Assembly (NCBI GenBank): GCA_025266875.1
Contig: JALLLT010000012.1
Coordinates: 927,982-991,981, forward strand
Source: Fennellomyces sp. T-0311
Lineage: Eukaryota; Mucoromycota; Mucoromycetes; Mucorales; Lichtheimiaceae
DNA: 64,000 bases
Direction of reading: 5' to 3'
Of this stretch, positions 46,801-57,200 are shown piece by piece (positions within the stretch are counted from its first letter, which is position 1; each line of letters begins with the position of its first letter). A model generated the notes under the pieces. That model was not told the DNA's origin. It saw nothing but the letters and a program-made list of their open reading frames with translations, and ran no database searches. The translations under genes were made by a program, and so were the position numbers.

Positions 46801-48685
46801 ATGGATCACAATTCACCAGGTGGCACAACCAGCGACCCTCAACAGCTCACTACAACACCTTCATGTCGTATTCCCGACATACACTATCTTCCATGGTTAC
46901 ATGCTTTTCCTTCGTTATGCTATATCCGCTGTCATTACGACATCAACAACCGTACAGTTATCGATTGCCTTATTTGCTCTTATGTGCAACCATTGCATTG
47001 CTCTTATGTGCAACCTTGATTCGGGTTTACCGATCGTAAGGCAACTCCTTTAACTTGGTTCCATATGTTCTTCGGCTCCTTCATCTATAAGGCAAGATCA
47101 TATGAAAGTCGGCAATAACATGGATCACAGGCTTATTAGACAAAGCATTCGCCTTCTTCGTCCCGAACTCATCAACAGTATAAATAGAGAGCAGTTTTCC
47201 TCAATAAAGCATGATCTTATTTTTTTGGTCTCGTCTTTCGAAAGCCTTTTTCTCATTAAGCGATACCACACTTCACCATCACCAACAGCAACCGGCGAAT
47301 CGCCAGCAACACTCTGGTCACAGTTTCGTAGTCATTCTCTACAATTTCATGCTCGCAACCATGAACGTATGACCATGAAGATATTTGAGGACACCGACGC
47401 CAAGGCTGCTCAACGGCAGCAGAAGATGGAACGCTTGTGGATTCGATCTGCCGAGAAAAACTCGGTCGTCTTTGATTTGCGTCGCCATACGTGTACTGGA
47501 ACCGCCTTTCTCGACGCTCTACACGATCAATTTCCGGAAGCCATCGGTGTGGAATCGAGACGGGGAGACCACAACGGTGTCGCCATAGTTGCATTCGATT
47601 CCAGCACAGCACGAACTAAAGCTTGTACAGTGGGCGTCACTATCAGTGACAGTCTGACCATTGTTGGTAATGCTACGGTCGACGTCGATAGTCAAGTTCA
47701 TCGCTTGAACCTCGAAAGATTGCCTTTGCTGCGTGCAAATGAACTAGGCCCATTGATAACGCGTGCCTTGTCTCCTTATGGAACAGTGTTGCACGTGAAC
47801 ATGTACACTGACGAGCGTGGCCTCTTCTTTGGCAAAGGTTCCACGATCATTGACCTTGCTAGTACTGAAAATAAGACTTTTAAACCGCTCACCGCTAAGA
47901 TTCCCCTGGGCGACGATCGCCTCTTTTACACTAATTGGAAGGGCATGCCCAAGAAGTGCTTTTTCTGTGACCAAGAAGGGCATTTACGGGCCGCCTGTCC
48001 CACACGACGACGCGGGCCAAAGTTGTGCTTCGCGTGCCAGAGTGATGGTCATTTAATCGCTGATTGTCCCAAAGTCAATAATAGTCAAGTTGGGAATAAA
48101 CGGCTGCACATGGAAGATGCTCAGGCTATCAACGCTTCCGTTGCTTTGGAGCTTCAACAGCAGGCCAACCTTGTGGACACGCCTGTGGACCCAGCGCCTG
48201 GTTTGCGCGACCAACAGCTGCGCCCGCAGGATACAGTCGCAGCAGAGCATGACACCACCCCTGTGCGTGTAACATTGAAACCAGTGCCCGCTCCTGCAGT
48301 GGAGGCCACAAGCAATAATCCACTGCAACCGAGCATCACTACTACCGGGGAAGGCGAGAAAGGAGAATTGGATGATGAGGTCGAGATCCTGGACGACGAC
48401 CCCACTGTGCACGACGATGACGATGACGCCGACGCCGCGACTATGGACGTTGAAATGCAGGAGGCCGAAGTGAAAAAGGTCGACAAGTGGATGCAGGCCA
48501 ACAGCACGGCCCCACTTGCCCGCCAAGCACAGGCAGCGATTGACCGAGGTGACTGCAAAACCGCGATACGTCTAGTGCGTCGTCACCTGCGCAACATTAG
48601 GGATTTGAAGGAACACACTGGCAACGGTACTGCGAATGGTCGCAGCCGTACCAGTACCAGACTTGCCAACACAAAGAAGCAATGA
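46801..48685 (+). pseudogene. LINE-A ORF1, interrupted by a solo LTR
   Basis: ATG at 46801 opens a frame (MDHNSPGGTTSDPQQ...) that is broken at 46863 by the LTR 46864-47270 and continues in frame from 47276 (PSPTATGESPATLW). In total it would be 490 aa. It contains a central RRM-like region and two zinc knuckles, CFFCDQEGHLRAAC and CFACQSDGHLIADC (about 47960-48070), then a long acidic linker (DDDDDADAA). The long open frame from 47102 starts inside the LTR and is artefactual. The stop TGA overlaps the ORF2 start as ATGA. Confidence 0.9.
46864..47270 (+). repeat. Solo LTR, family L, in LINE-A ORF1
   Basis: 407 bp, TGTCGTATTC...ATACCACA, flanked by the 5 bp duplication CTTCA (46859-46863 and 47271-47275). 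Contains TATAAATAGAGAGC and AATAAAGCATGATC. Recombination between the two LTRs of a full element would leave exactly this structure. Confidence 0.95.
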
Positions 48686-51600
48686 GTGATACAACCACGC
48701 GTATCACTGTGGCCTCACTCAACTGTCAAGGCCTCAAAAAAATACTTCATCCGTCGGGTCGCTCACTGGCTCGACATATACGCTCCTTATCCTACGATCT
48801 CATCGCTCTTCAAGAAACTCATGCCGACTCTCACAAGTTACACTCACTTTTTGCCACATGCCTTCAAGTCCGCTCCAGCACTTGGACCCAGCACTGTGGG
48901 CTTATCTCCTATAACGCCGCCCTTGAGGTTATGGCCGAATGGGCTTCACGCGACGGGCACCTTCTGGTGGCCCGTGTGTCTCATCATCAACAGCTATGCG
49001 CCGATTTTTTCGTTTATGTCATTTATGCTCCAGCAACAGAAAGTGCGCGACCACCTTTCTTTGCCGCTCTGCACGGATTGCTCAATTTTGACTGCCCACC
49101 ACAACGTCGCAGCATTTGCCTAGGCGATTTCAACCACAACTATCACACGCTGACTACACACTCTACAGACATGACTCAATGGCTCCACTGGGCTCGTGGC
49201 TATTGGCACGACCCACACCACACATCTGCCTTTCGGAACGCGCTGCCAACATATCGCCATATCTCAACCATCGACTTCATCATGCTCACGCCTGATCTAG
49301 CAGACGCTGTCTCACAGCCTGACAATCGGCATGTAGTACGCTGCGACCATGCGGTGATCTCTGCGTCTCTTTCGATTGGTATTCCAGCGACCGGCCCAGG
49401 TATTTGGCATTTCAACACTCAGTTCTTAGCACAGCCACTCTTCTGCCAGGAACTGGATGCCTTCATGTTAGCTTCTGCACGTCATCTAGACACCACCGAC
49501 GCAGCGTCCGCTTGAGATCTCTTTAAATCCATGCTTAAGAAATTCTCGCAAGATTTTGGCTGTAAACGCCAACGCTGCTTACGCGGCCAGCGGGAATCTC
49601 TTCAACGGCAACGCAAGATTTGCCTCCAACAAATACACGATGCCACCAGCAACACGTCGACCGATGCACCACTGGTCCGGCTCGGCTGCATCGAGGCCAA
49701 AATCGACCGCCTTGACGAACAACAAGCCGAGACGTTGGCTTTAAGATCGGGTCTACGCTGGCGCGAAGATGGCGAGCGATCAACAGCATACTTTTATCGC
49801 TGCCTTCGAACCCGTCAACAAAAACAGCACATTGCCGCATTACAGCAACCGAACAGTCGCCTCGTTACCATGCCAGCCGGCCTGCTCCATGAAGCTCAGC
49901 AATTTTATCAGCAACTGTACACCACCGAGCCAGTCTCTCAACCTGACATCGTCTCTTTGCTTACCAATGTGCCGCCCACCGTCATCATACCACCAGAACA
50001 ACAATCGCAGCTTGTTGCCGAGTGGACTGAGGACGATCTTTTCAAGGCTCTTCGTCGCACTTCAACTCGCAGCAGCCCGGGCATTGATGGTATTCCCTAT
50101 GAGCTCCTTCGACACCTGTGCGAGACATACGACTTTATTCGAATTTTGTTTCTCGACGTGCTCAACTCGGCCTTGCTGCATAATCGGTTTCCTGACACTT
50201 GGCAACGTTCTGTTGTCATATTGCTGCCGAAGAAGGGAGACCGCACACAGCTCAAGAATTGGCGACCAATTTCCTTGATCTGCGCCGATGCTAAACTGTT
50301 TACACGCTTGCTTGCCAATCGCTTTAACCCTGTCATGCACGACCTTATCGATCCACACCAAACTGGGTTCATGGCCAACCGGTTTATCGCTGACAACGGC
50401 CTGACAGCACGGCTCATTATGGATATCGCTCGGCGTCACAAGTTACCTGGTATTGGATTGCTGTTAGACCAGGAGAAAGCCTATGACCGTGTACACCCAC
50501 AATATCTACATGCTTGTCCCCTTCGGTTTGGGTTTCCACCATCACTGGTATCCTGTCTGCGCACATTGTTTTTCGACACAACCTTGTGCATCAACATCAA
50601 TGGCTTTTTGTCAGCACCGTGTCCACAAGGCCGCGGATTATGTCAAGGAGACCCGCTGTCACTGCTGCTCTTCAACCTGGTTCTAGAGCCCCTTCTGTGT
50701 ACGATTCGGGCTAACTCCAGCCTACCAGGCTTTCGATTCCTTACACCTGGCATTGCTTCCCGGCCGCCAGCTATAGGAGACGCCCCTGAGGTCAAGGCCA
50801 TGGCATATGCCGACGACATTCTGGTCTTGCTTTCCAAGCCGCACGAGTTAGCCACCATGCTGTCTATCTTTGACAGCTATGGTCGGGCGTCCAACGCTCG
50901 TCTCAACAAGGACAAAACAGTAGCAATCTCTCTCAGTGGCCAGGCTCAGGCGGTCTGGCGACGAACACTGCGAGACACCGGTATCACTCAATGGCATGAC
51001 AAGGCATCTTTTGAAGCAGTTATCTACCTGGGATATCCTTTGACTAGCACCCCTTCACAACTGGCTGCTTATCTTGAGCTTGTGTTAGCCAAGGTTAAGC
51101 AATATGCTCAAAGTTTCTCTCAGCGCCGATTGTCGATAGCCGGACATGGACTGGTTATCAACTCCTTGTTGCTCAGCCGAGTATGGCACACAATCCGCAT
51201 TCTGGCCATACCGCAAACATTTCTCAGCAAGCTACGTTCAGTCGCCATTCAGTTTCTGGCACACAAGGCTTTCCCGGCGGTTAGCTTTGCCACATGCACA
51301 CGACCGCGCAAGGAGGGTGGTCTAGGGGTCCTTGACCCATTCGATCAACACGCTGCTTTACAACTTCGATGGGTTTTGCCTTTGCTACACGTTGAGGCTG
51401 ACCACCTAGACACATTTGTCCTGCCAATCTTACAGTATTGCATCACGACCGTTTCCGGCACCGCGGACACTGCCCTTGCCCTCGGTTTCAATGAATGTCA
51501 CACTGCACATCTCAAGGCTCTATCCCCAGTTAAGGCCATGCTGTCTACTGCAACAAAACTGGGGCTTCAACCACATTTCGAGGCTTATGGTCCTGCGATT

Positions 51601-52488
51601 GTTCTAGAGTTACCAATTCTTGTGCTCTGTCCAGATCTGCCCCGCCGCCCACCGGAGCCTGACCATAGCACAGCATACCAATGGCACACGCTTTTAGTCA
51701 AAGACGCCTACTACTTTCAACGATCCTTGGGTAAATTTCGTCGCTTGCTACCATCACATCGTGGCGCCCGCACTCGCCTAATCAACATTTTATTCCAGCA
51801 CTTGGACACTAGTACTGCTCACATCACCGCTCCCCTCCTTTGCTGGTTTGATGAGTCAGCCACTACGACTTCACCTCAACACCCGCACATTTTCAATGCA
51901 TGCCAGCTTTTTCGATCCGAGCTAACGAGTGGCATCGACCTGAACGAGATCACTTCCAAGAAGTTTCGACATACGCAGCGCACCCCGTTCACCGACCTTC
52001 CAAGATGGTACCCGCGGGCGTCGTCTAAACAGTGGAAACACTTCTGGCAAGCCTTATAGCCCCACCATGCACATACTGTACTCTGGCGCGCATTCCATAC
52101 AAAACTGCCTTGCCGTGAGCAGCTCCACCGACTCCACGCTAGAGCCTTCACCGACTCCACATGTCCACTCTGCGATCAAGTCGATACGGACCGCCACTTC
52201 ATGTGGGAGTGTGTTAAAAAACGCCCAGTCTGGACTGGGATAGCTCAACGCTTTTTGTAACAGCCACTGAATCTTACCTACAGGCATCTGTCCATCCAGC
52301 CACCATCTTCACTCGCAGTCCGAGATATCAATCATGTCGGTGTTGCCACCATCGTTGCCTGTACCATGTTGGAAATTTGGCGAGCTCACTGGCGATTTGT
52401 CTTTGACAATGAGCCTTTTTGGCCGAACGGAGTTGTTGCGTGTACCATCCGTCTTCTGCGACGCCTGGAAGCCGAACACCAATTGTAG
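48682..52488 (+). pseudogene. LINE-A ORF2: endonuclease, reverse transcriptase, zf-RVT
   Basis: One frame with three in-frame stops: TGA 49513, TAG 52057 and TAA 52258. The endonuclease (48682-49440) shows TVASLNCQGL, LIALQETHAD, ICLGDFNHNY, STIDFIM and RCDHAVISA. Reverse transcriptase (about 50030-51350) has SPGIDGIPYELL, LDQEKAYDRVHP, GLCQGDPLSLLLFN and AYADDILVLL (50800). The C-terminal zinc segment CPLCDQVDTDRHFMWEC (about 52165) and the final RRLEAEHQL (stop near 52488) lie beyond the TAG. Apart from the stops the coding sequence is well preserved, so the nonsense changes are probably young. Confidence 0.92.
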
Positions 52489-52591
52489 CTAGAAATTTAT
52501 CCATAACTATACCCCTTTATCATTATCGGTAGATGTCATTCGTCGGCGTCTGAATAAAAACCTCACTTACAAAAAAGAGTTGTTGATGAAT

Positions 52592-52978
52592 TGTCGTATT
52601 CCTGACATACACCGTTATCCATGGTTACATGCTTTTCCTTAGTCCTTGTTTATATCCGTTGTTATTGAGACATCAACAACCGTACAGTTATCGATTGCCT
52701 TATTCGCTTGCATGTGCAACCTTGATCCGGCTTTACCGATCATGCAGGGCAACTCCGTTAACTAAGGCTCTGTATGACCTTCGGCCTCATTAACATTAAA
52801 CGGCAAGGTCATTAGAGACTCGGCGATAACATGGATCTTTGGACTATTAGACAAAAGTATTCATCTTCTCCATCCCGACTCATCATCATTATAAATAGAG
52901 AGTAGTTTTCCTCAATAAAACATTATCTTATTTTGGTCTCGTCTTTCGAAAGCCTTTTTCTCATTAAGCAATACCACA
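52592..52978 (+). repeat. Solo LTR, family L, in the LINE-A target duplication
   Basis: 387 bp, TGTCGTATTC...ATACCACA, with the 5 bp duplication TGAAT (52587-52591 and 52979-52983). It sits inside the 3' copy of the LINE-A target duplication, so it arrived after the LINE. Confidence 0.95.
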
Positions 52979-53468
52979 TGAATTCATCCCGACTGAAGAC
53001 TCGTGGGCACTTCGTGTTATTCAACATCTTGTCCAGCAGTCCGAGTGTGGCGTTGCCATCGTTGACACCTCCAGAAACATTGTGCTTTCGCAGCAGATGT
53101 TTTTTGATCGTCGAGGTGTTTCCATCTTTTCCATGGACGGACTTGCCGCATCCAGAATAAAGGCATTGCATCTTGTCACCTGCACGCTTACCCCAGTTGC
53201 CATTAAGGATCCAAGATCCTTCGGAACTCGATGATGCGTTGGACGCAAGGCTTGCAGGTTCCTCATCAACAACGATGCTGTCAACGTCATCATCGAACGT
53301 TTTCTCATCGTTGATAAATGCTTGCTGTATAGAAGGATCCGATAAGTATCACGATCACTATCAAACCAAGAATGAGGTTACCTCTTGGGGAGTCAAGATC
53401 AACTCCTCTTCATCAAAGCGTTGGTTGGAGCTGGAGCTGGAGCTGGAGGAGCCGGCGTTGTAGGACAT

Positions 53469-53888
53469 GGTTACAGTTAATGCAAGTGGAACTGGATAAT
53501 GTATCACAAGTGATGGTGTCTTTACTGGTAAGTGACTCTCGTATTTATAGTGATGATGAATGGATCGTACCGGAACCAGATACTCTTTCACAGAAACCAA
53601 TCGGTTGCATCATGTCATCGTGGATAATTGTTACTGTTCATTATGTTTAATGAAGTGGATGGATGCACTCCTCTACAATAAATTCAAGTGGTTCCCATCA
53701 GTTTTTGCATTAGTTTAAGCCTGGATCAAACATTATGAAACCAGGTACACCAATCGGATGGATCATACCCTTTGTTTCAGTTATAGCAATGTGCGGTGAA
53801 TGTTTAGGCGGATTTTGACAGCGGATAAACTCGCAGGTCGTATCAAACAGCAACAATACGTAACGATGTCAGTACTTTACAACATATT
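53469..53888. other. Upstream region of the hAT transposase
   Basis: Probable promoter side of the hAT gene up to the Ty3-B insertion. No TATA box or terminal repeat could be placed with confidence. Confidence 0.4.
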
Positions 53889-54193
53889 TGTCGTGGCTGA
53901 CATGATAATTCGCATAAAGATGAATTCGGATAAACATAAGTTCGGATAAAAGAAGAATCGGATAAAAATGAAAGTGAAACAATCAGAGTGAAGAGCGACA
54001 CTCAGTGAAACATCACTAGATGACAAATGTACCTTCAATAACTAGAAGATGCTAGAAGGACAGTCAAAGATGTGCCGTAGTCAACAGTATAAATAAGGCA
54101 CTAGTTTAGCATATGAAAACACAACCAGAACAGAGATTTATTTTACGGTCTCAGCGACTCTTTATTGTTACCAATTGATCCTTCTACATCACA
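53889..54193 (+). repeat. Ty3-B 5' LTR
   Basis: TGTCGTGGCTGACATG...CTACATCACA, TATAAATAAG at 54088. Contains TCAGCGA at 54151-54157, complementary to the post-LTR site. Confidence 0.93.
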
Positions 54194-54200
54194 TTTTTTT

Positions 54201-54207
54201 TCGCTGA
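54201..54207 (+). other. Ty3-B putative self-priming site
   Basis: TCGCTGA after a T-run just beyond the 5' LTR, complementary to TCAGCGA at 54151-54157. The LTR partner lies 63 bp after the TATA box, against 61 bp in Ty3-A. Confidence 0.55.
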
Positions 54208-54215
54208 ATTCCACT

Positions 54216-57200
54216 ATGTCTACCCCTGCCGACAAGCAACCTACCAAGGAACAACCTACCCCTCAAACCATGGACAAGGAACCTGTAACCACTGGACTCG
54301 AGAAACTTGCCATCATCGACGATCCAATGGAAGAAGTCCAACAGGACAAGGACCCCAAGCCAACCGACCTCGCCAATCCCAAGGAAGAAGAGCGACTGGC
54401 ATTGGAAACAATCCAGAAGCTTCAGTCCCAAGTCACCGATAAGGAAAAGGCCTACCGGGAAATCATCAACAATGGCGGCACTATGGGAGAGCAAGAAAAG
54501 GCTCTACGGGAATTCGTTGCCCAGCAAGACCACCTCGAAATTTACCATACCATGTGCAAGCAGCGCCATCCAAACCGTCTAGAATTCTATACCTACGAGG
54601 AGATCCAGGCTAAAAATGCCAAACTTGAACGCCAGTACCGGTCAGTGGACAATCGTGCAAACGATCATTATGTCCCTAAAGACCTACCAGTCTTACAGAT
54701 TGTTGGCTCAGACAAGTGGCACCCAAATAAGGTCGTGCATCTGTCCGCAGAAATGTTTCTAAGGGCATTTGAAAAGGAATTGCGAGCATGCAACTTACCT
54801 ATTAGCGATCACTGGGAAAGATTGTTGCCTAAGTGCTTCAATGACGGAGACTCTATATGGTTGGATGATGAAATGAAAACTTCATCCCTCACCTGGGCTC
54901 AAATCCATTGCAAAATCGTAAATAAGTTCGACACGCCAGAACAAAGGCTCAAGGGCATGGAAGTAGTCTTCCACATGCGCCAGAAAAAAGGCGAAAAAGT
55001 TCGTTCGTACGTCCGTCGATTTCACCAACGTTGCATTGAATCTGGATTAGACCAGTATCACGTCCCCATGATTGTTGCCTTGCTTTCCTCTTTGGAGAAG
55101 AAGAACGCCGCTTATAACTTGGTCTCGACTAAGTTCGGTGTTGAATTCATGAACCAGACATTGGAGAGCATGGTCCAATACTTGGCCAGTTTGCAACTAG
55201 ATGACTCAGAGAATGACAAGCGCCCCCATGAAGACGAATCCTATGAACGTCGTAACCGGCCAAAACTCTGTACTCACTTCTCTTCGGGTTCTAGTGCTTC
55301 GATGCACAACCCAGCCAACAAGAGGCCCGCAAAAGACTGCGATTATTGTGGACGCCCCCGAAACGATAAGCATCGATGCAATGAGTTTCGCGTCGCCAAA
55401 GGGCTACCTCCACTTCCTCACTTGCCTCCAGCAAAGAACAAGGTGAACCGTAGCGCTCAAATTGTTGATCATGACACAGATGACAACATGTTGCCTTGTA
55501 AGTCACCTATGAACAAAAATGAATCAAAAGAAAATGATATTGATGAAATGCTTTTACCTGTTACGATAGAAGGCAACCGCATTATCGCGCTCATGGATGA
55601 TGGAGCCAACTTTTCCGCGGTTTCCAAGACCTTCTGCGAACAAAACAAAATCAAAATTATTCCTAGAAAAGGATTTATACAATTAGCAGACGAAAATAAA
55701 AAGTCTGAACGTATTGGCATAACTGAACCTTTAAACGTGTGGTTTAACTACCGTAATATAAAACACTCCTTTGAAGTAATGAATCTTGCTCAGGGAAAAT
55801 TAGCCAGCATTGGAAAAAACCTCTTCAATGAGTTCGGCATTGGCTATACTGGCTTGACGCACGAATGGAGAGATGACTTGAAAAAAGAAGAAGACAAAGA
55901 AGAAATTGACGAATTGCCCACATATGATGAACCAGCTGGGACACATGACGACCAAGTCACGTTCCACAACATGATTAAGCCTAGCTTGGACAAAAATGCG
56001 CAGATCAGTAAAACTTCTGTTTGTCCTTACCCTGAAGCAGTGATTTCTATACCAACGCCACCTGGTGTCATCTGCAATCGCAAGCAATATGAGCTCGCAT
56101 ACCATCAAATACCGATCGTTGAACAAGCTATAAGTGAATGGCTTGAAGATGGTACAATTGAAGAACTACCTCCAAATGCAGACAACAGATGGAACAGTCC
56201 TATTCTCTTGGTACCTAAGCGGGATCACGAAGGGGTACTAAAAGGGCACCGTTGTTGCTTAGATCCAAGATTGGTCAATCAATATATCGAAGACCATCCT
56301 CAAAGGATTCCCCTCATCCGTGATATGTTTGATAAGCTTGCAGGCTCAAAAGTAATGAGTGTGCTTGATTTAAAAAGTGCTTTTACGAGATTTCCGATTT
56401 CGGAAGAAGATCAGCACAAACTCTCGTTTACCGGACCAGGAAACAAAAGATATTTTCACAAAAAGACACCCTTTGGTTTGCGGCATGTCGCGCAAAGCTT
56501 CCAAGCCGTAATGGACCATTACGTGTGTAGAGATCTTCCTTACGCACAGTGTTACGTTGATGATATCATTATTATGAGCAATTCCATTTCGGAGCACATT
56601 GATCACTGTATAACTGTCATTGACAGATTAACAGCTGCGAATCTCATTTTGCAACCAAGCAAATGCCAATTTATGCGAAAAAGTGTTCATCTACTTGGAT
56701 TTTATATCCATAATAACACTAGACGGCCTGACCCTAGCAAAGTCACTAATGCTCAAAATTGGCCAGTACCGAAAACTGCAAAACAGTTACAGGCATATCT
56801 TGGTTTCATCAATTATTTTCGAGATAGCATACCTTACATGGCTGATATAACCAAACCTTTGGATGAATTGCGCCATTCGACAAATATCACGGCTCTATGG
56901 ACCGAGAAACATGATAAAGCGTTCAATACATTGAAGTATGCCTTAAAGCATGCGGTACCGCTTCACTTTCCTGATATGTCTCGTCCAATGTACATTGCCA
57001 CTGACGCCAGCAATGTCGGAATAGCGTGCGTATTGTATCAAAAAGAAAAAGATACCAACAAACGCCACGTTATTTCCTACATGGCTCGTTCACTAAGCAA
57101 GGCAGAATCCCGATATATGATCACTCGCAAAGAGCTACTAGCCGTTGTATTTGCATTGAAAAAGTTCCATAAGTATATCTGGGGACAAAAGTTCACGATC

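Larger units (their letters stand above)
46787..52578 (+). mobile_element. LINE-A: full-length non-LTR retrotransposon inside hAT
   Basis: Target duplication GTTGTTGATGAATT at 46773-46786 and, split by a later LTR, at 52579-52591 plus 52984. The 3' end is CTTACAAAAAAGA. It encodes ORF1 (from 46801) and ORF2 (from 48682) with a short 14 bp leader before ORF1. Removing it restores the hAT frame. Without the internal solo LTR it is about 5.4 kb. In-frame stops in ORF2 and an LTR in ORF1 inactivate it. It belongs to the endonuclease/RT/zf-RVT type, related to LINE-B. Confidence 0.93.
44976..53468 (-). pseudogene. hAT transposase gene split by a LINE and LTRs
   Basis: Before insertion this gene would have had exons 53468-53382, 53324-52985 joined to 46786-46632, 46575-46235, 46179-45943 and 45888-44976, together 2073 nt (690 aa) with all junctions in frame. 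The last intron (54 bp) may be retained. Parts visible are a Ser/acidic N-terminus, then a BED-type zinc finger CLYSGCGK to KKHLLRKH (about 53150-53070). The split site follows at DEFINN/ILRLL, then the catalytic core with FTIDAWTSP, TTDNASNML and ACLGHVINLAVQ. The C-terminal hATC dimerisation domain has YLAIPATSTPAERSFSSA. No other stop was seen, so the LINE insertion is what killed it. The interrupting LINE lies antisense at 46787-52578. Confidence 0.88.

Noticed and set aside
47102..47275. Upstream part of the long frame 47102-48685 as a protein N-terminus
   Set aside because: These codons lie in the solo LTR and its duplication; the real LINE ORF1 start is at 46801.
54165..54215. ATG at 54165 as the Ty3-B start
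   Set aside because: It lies inside the 5' LTR; ATG 54216 corresponds to the Ty3-A start just after the LTR.
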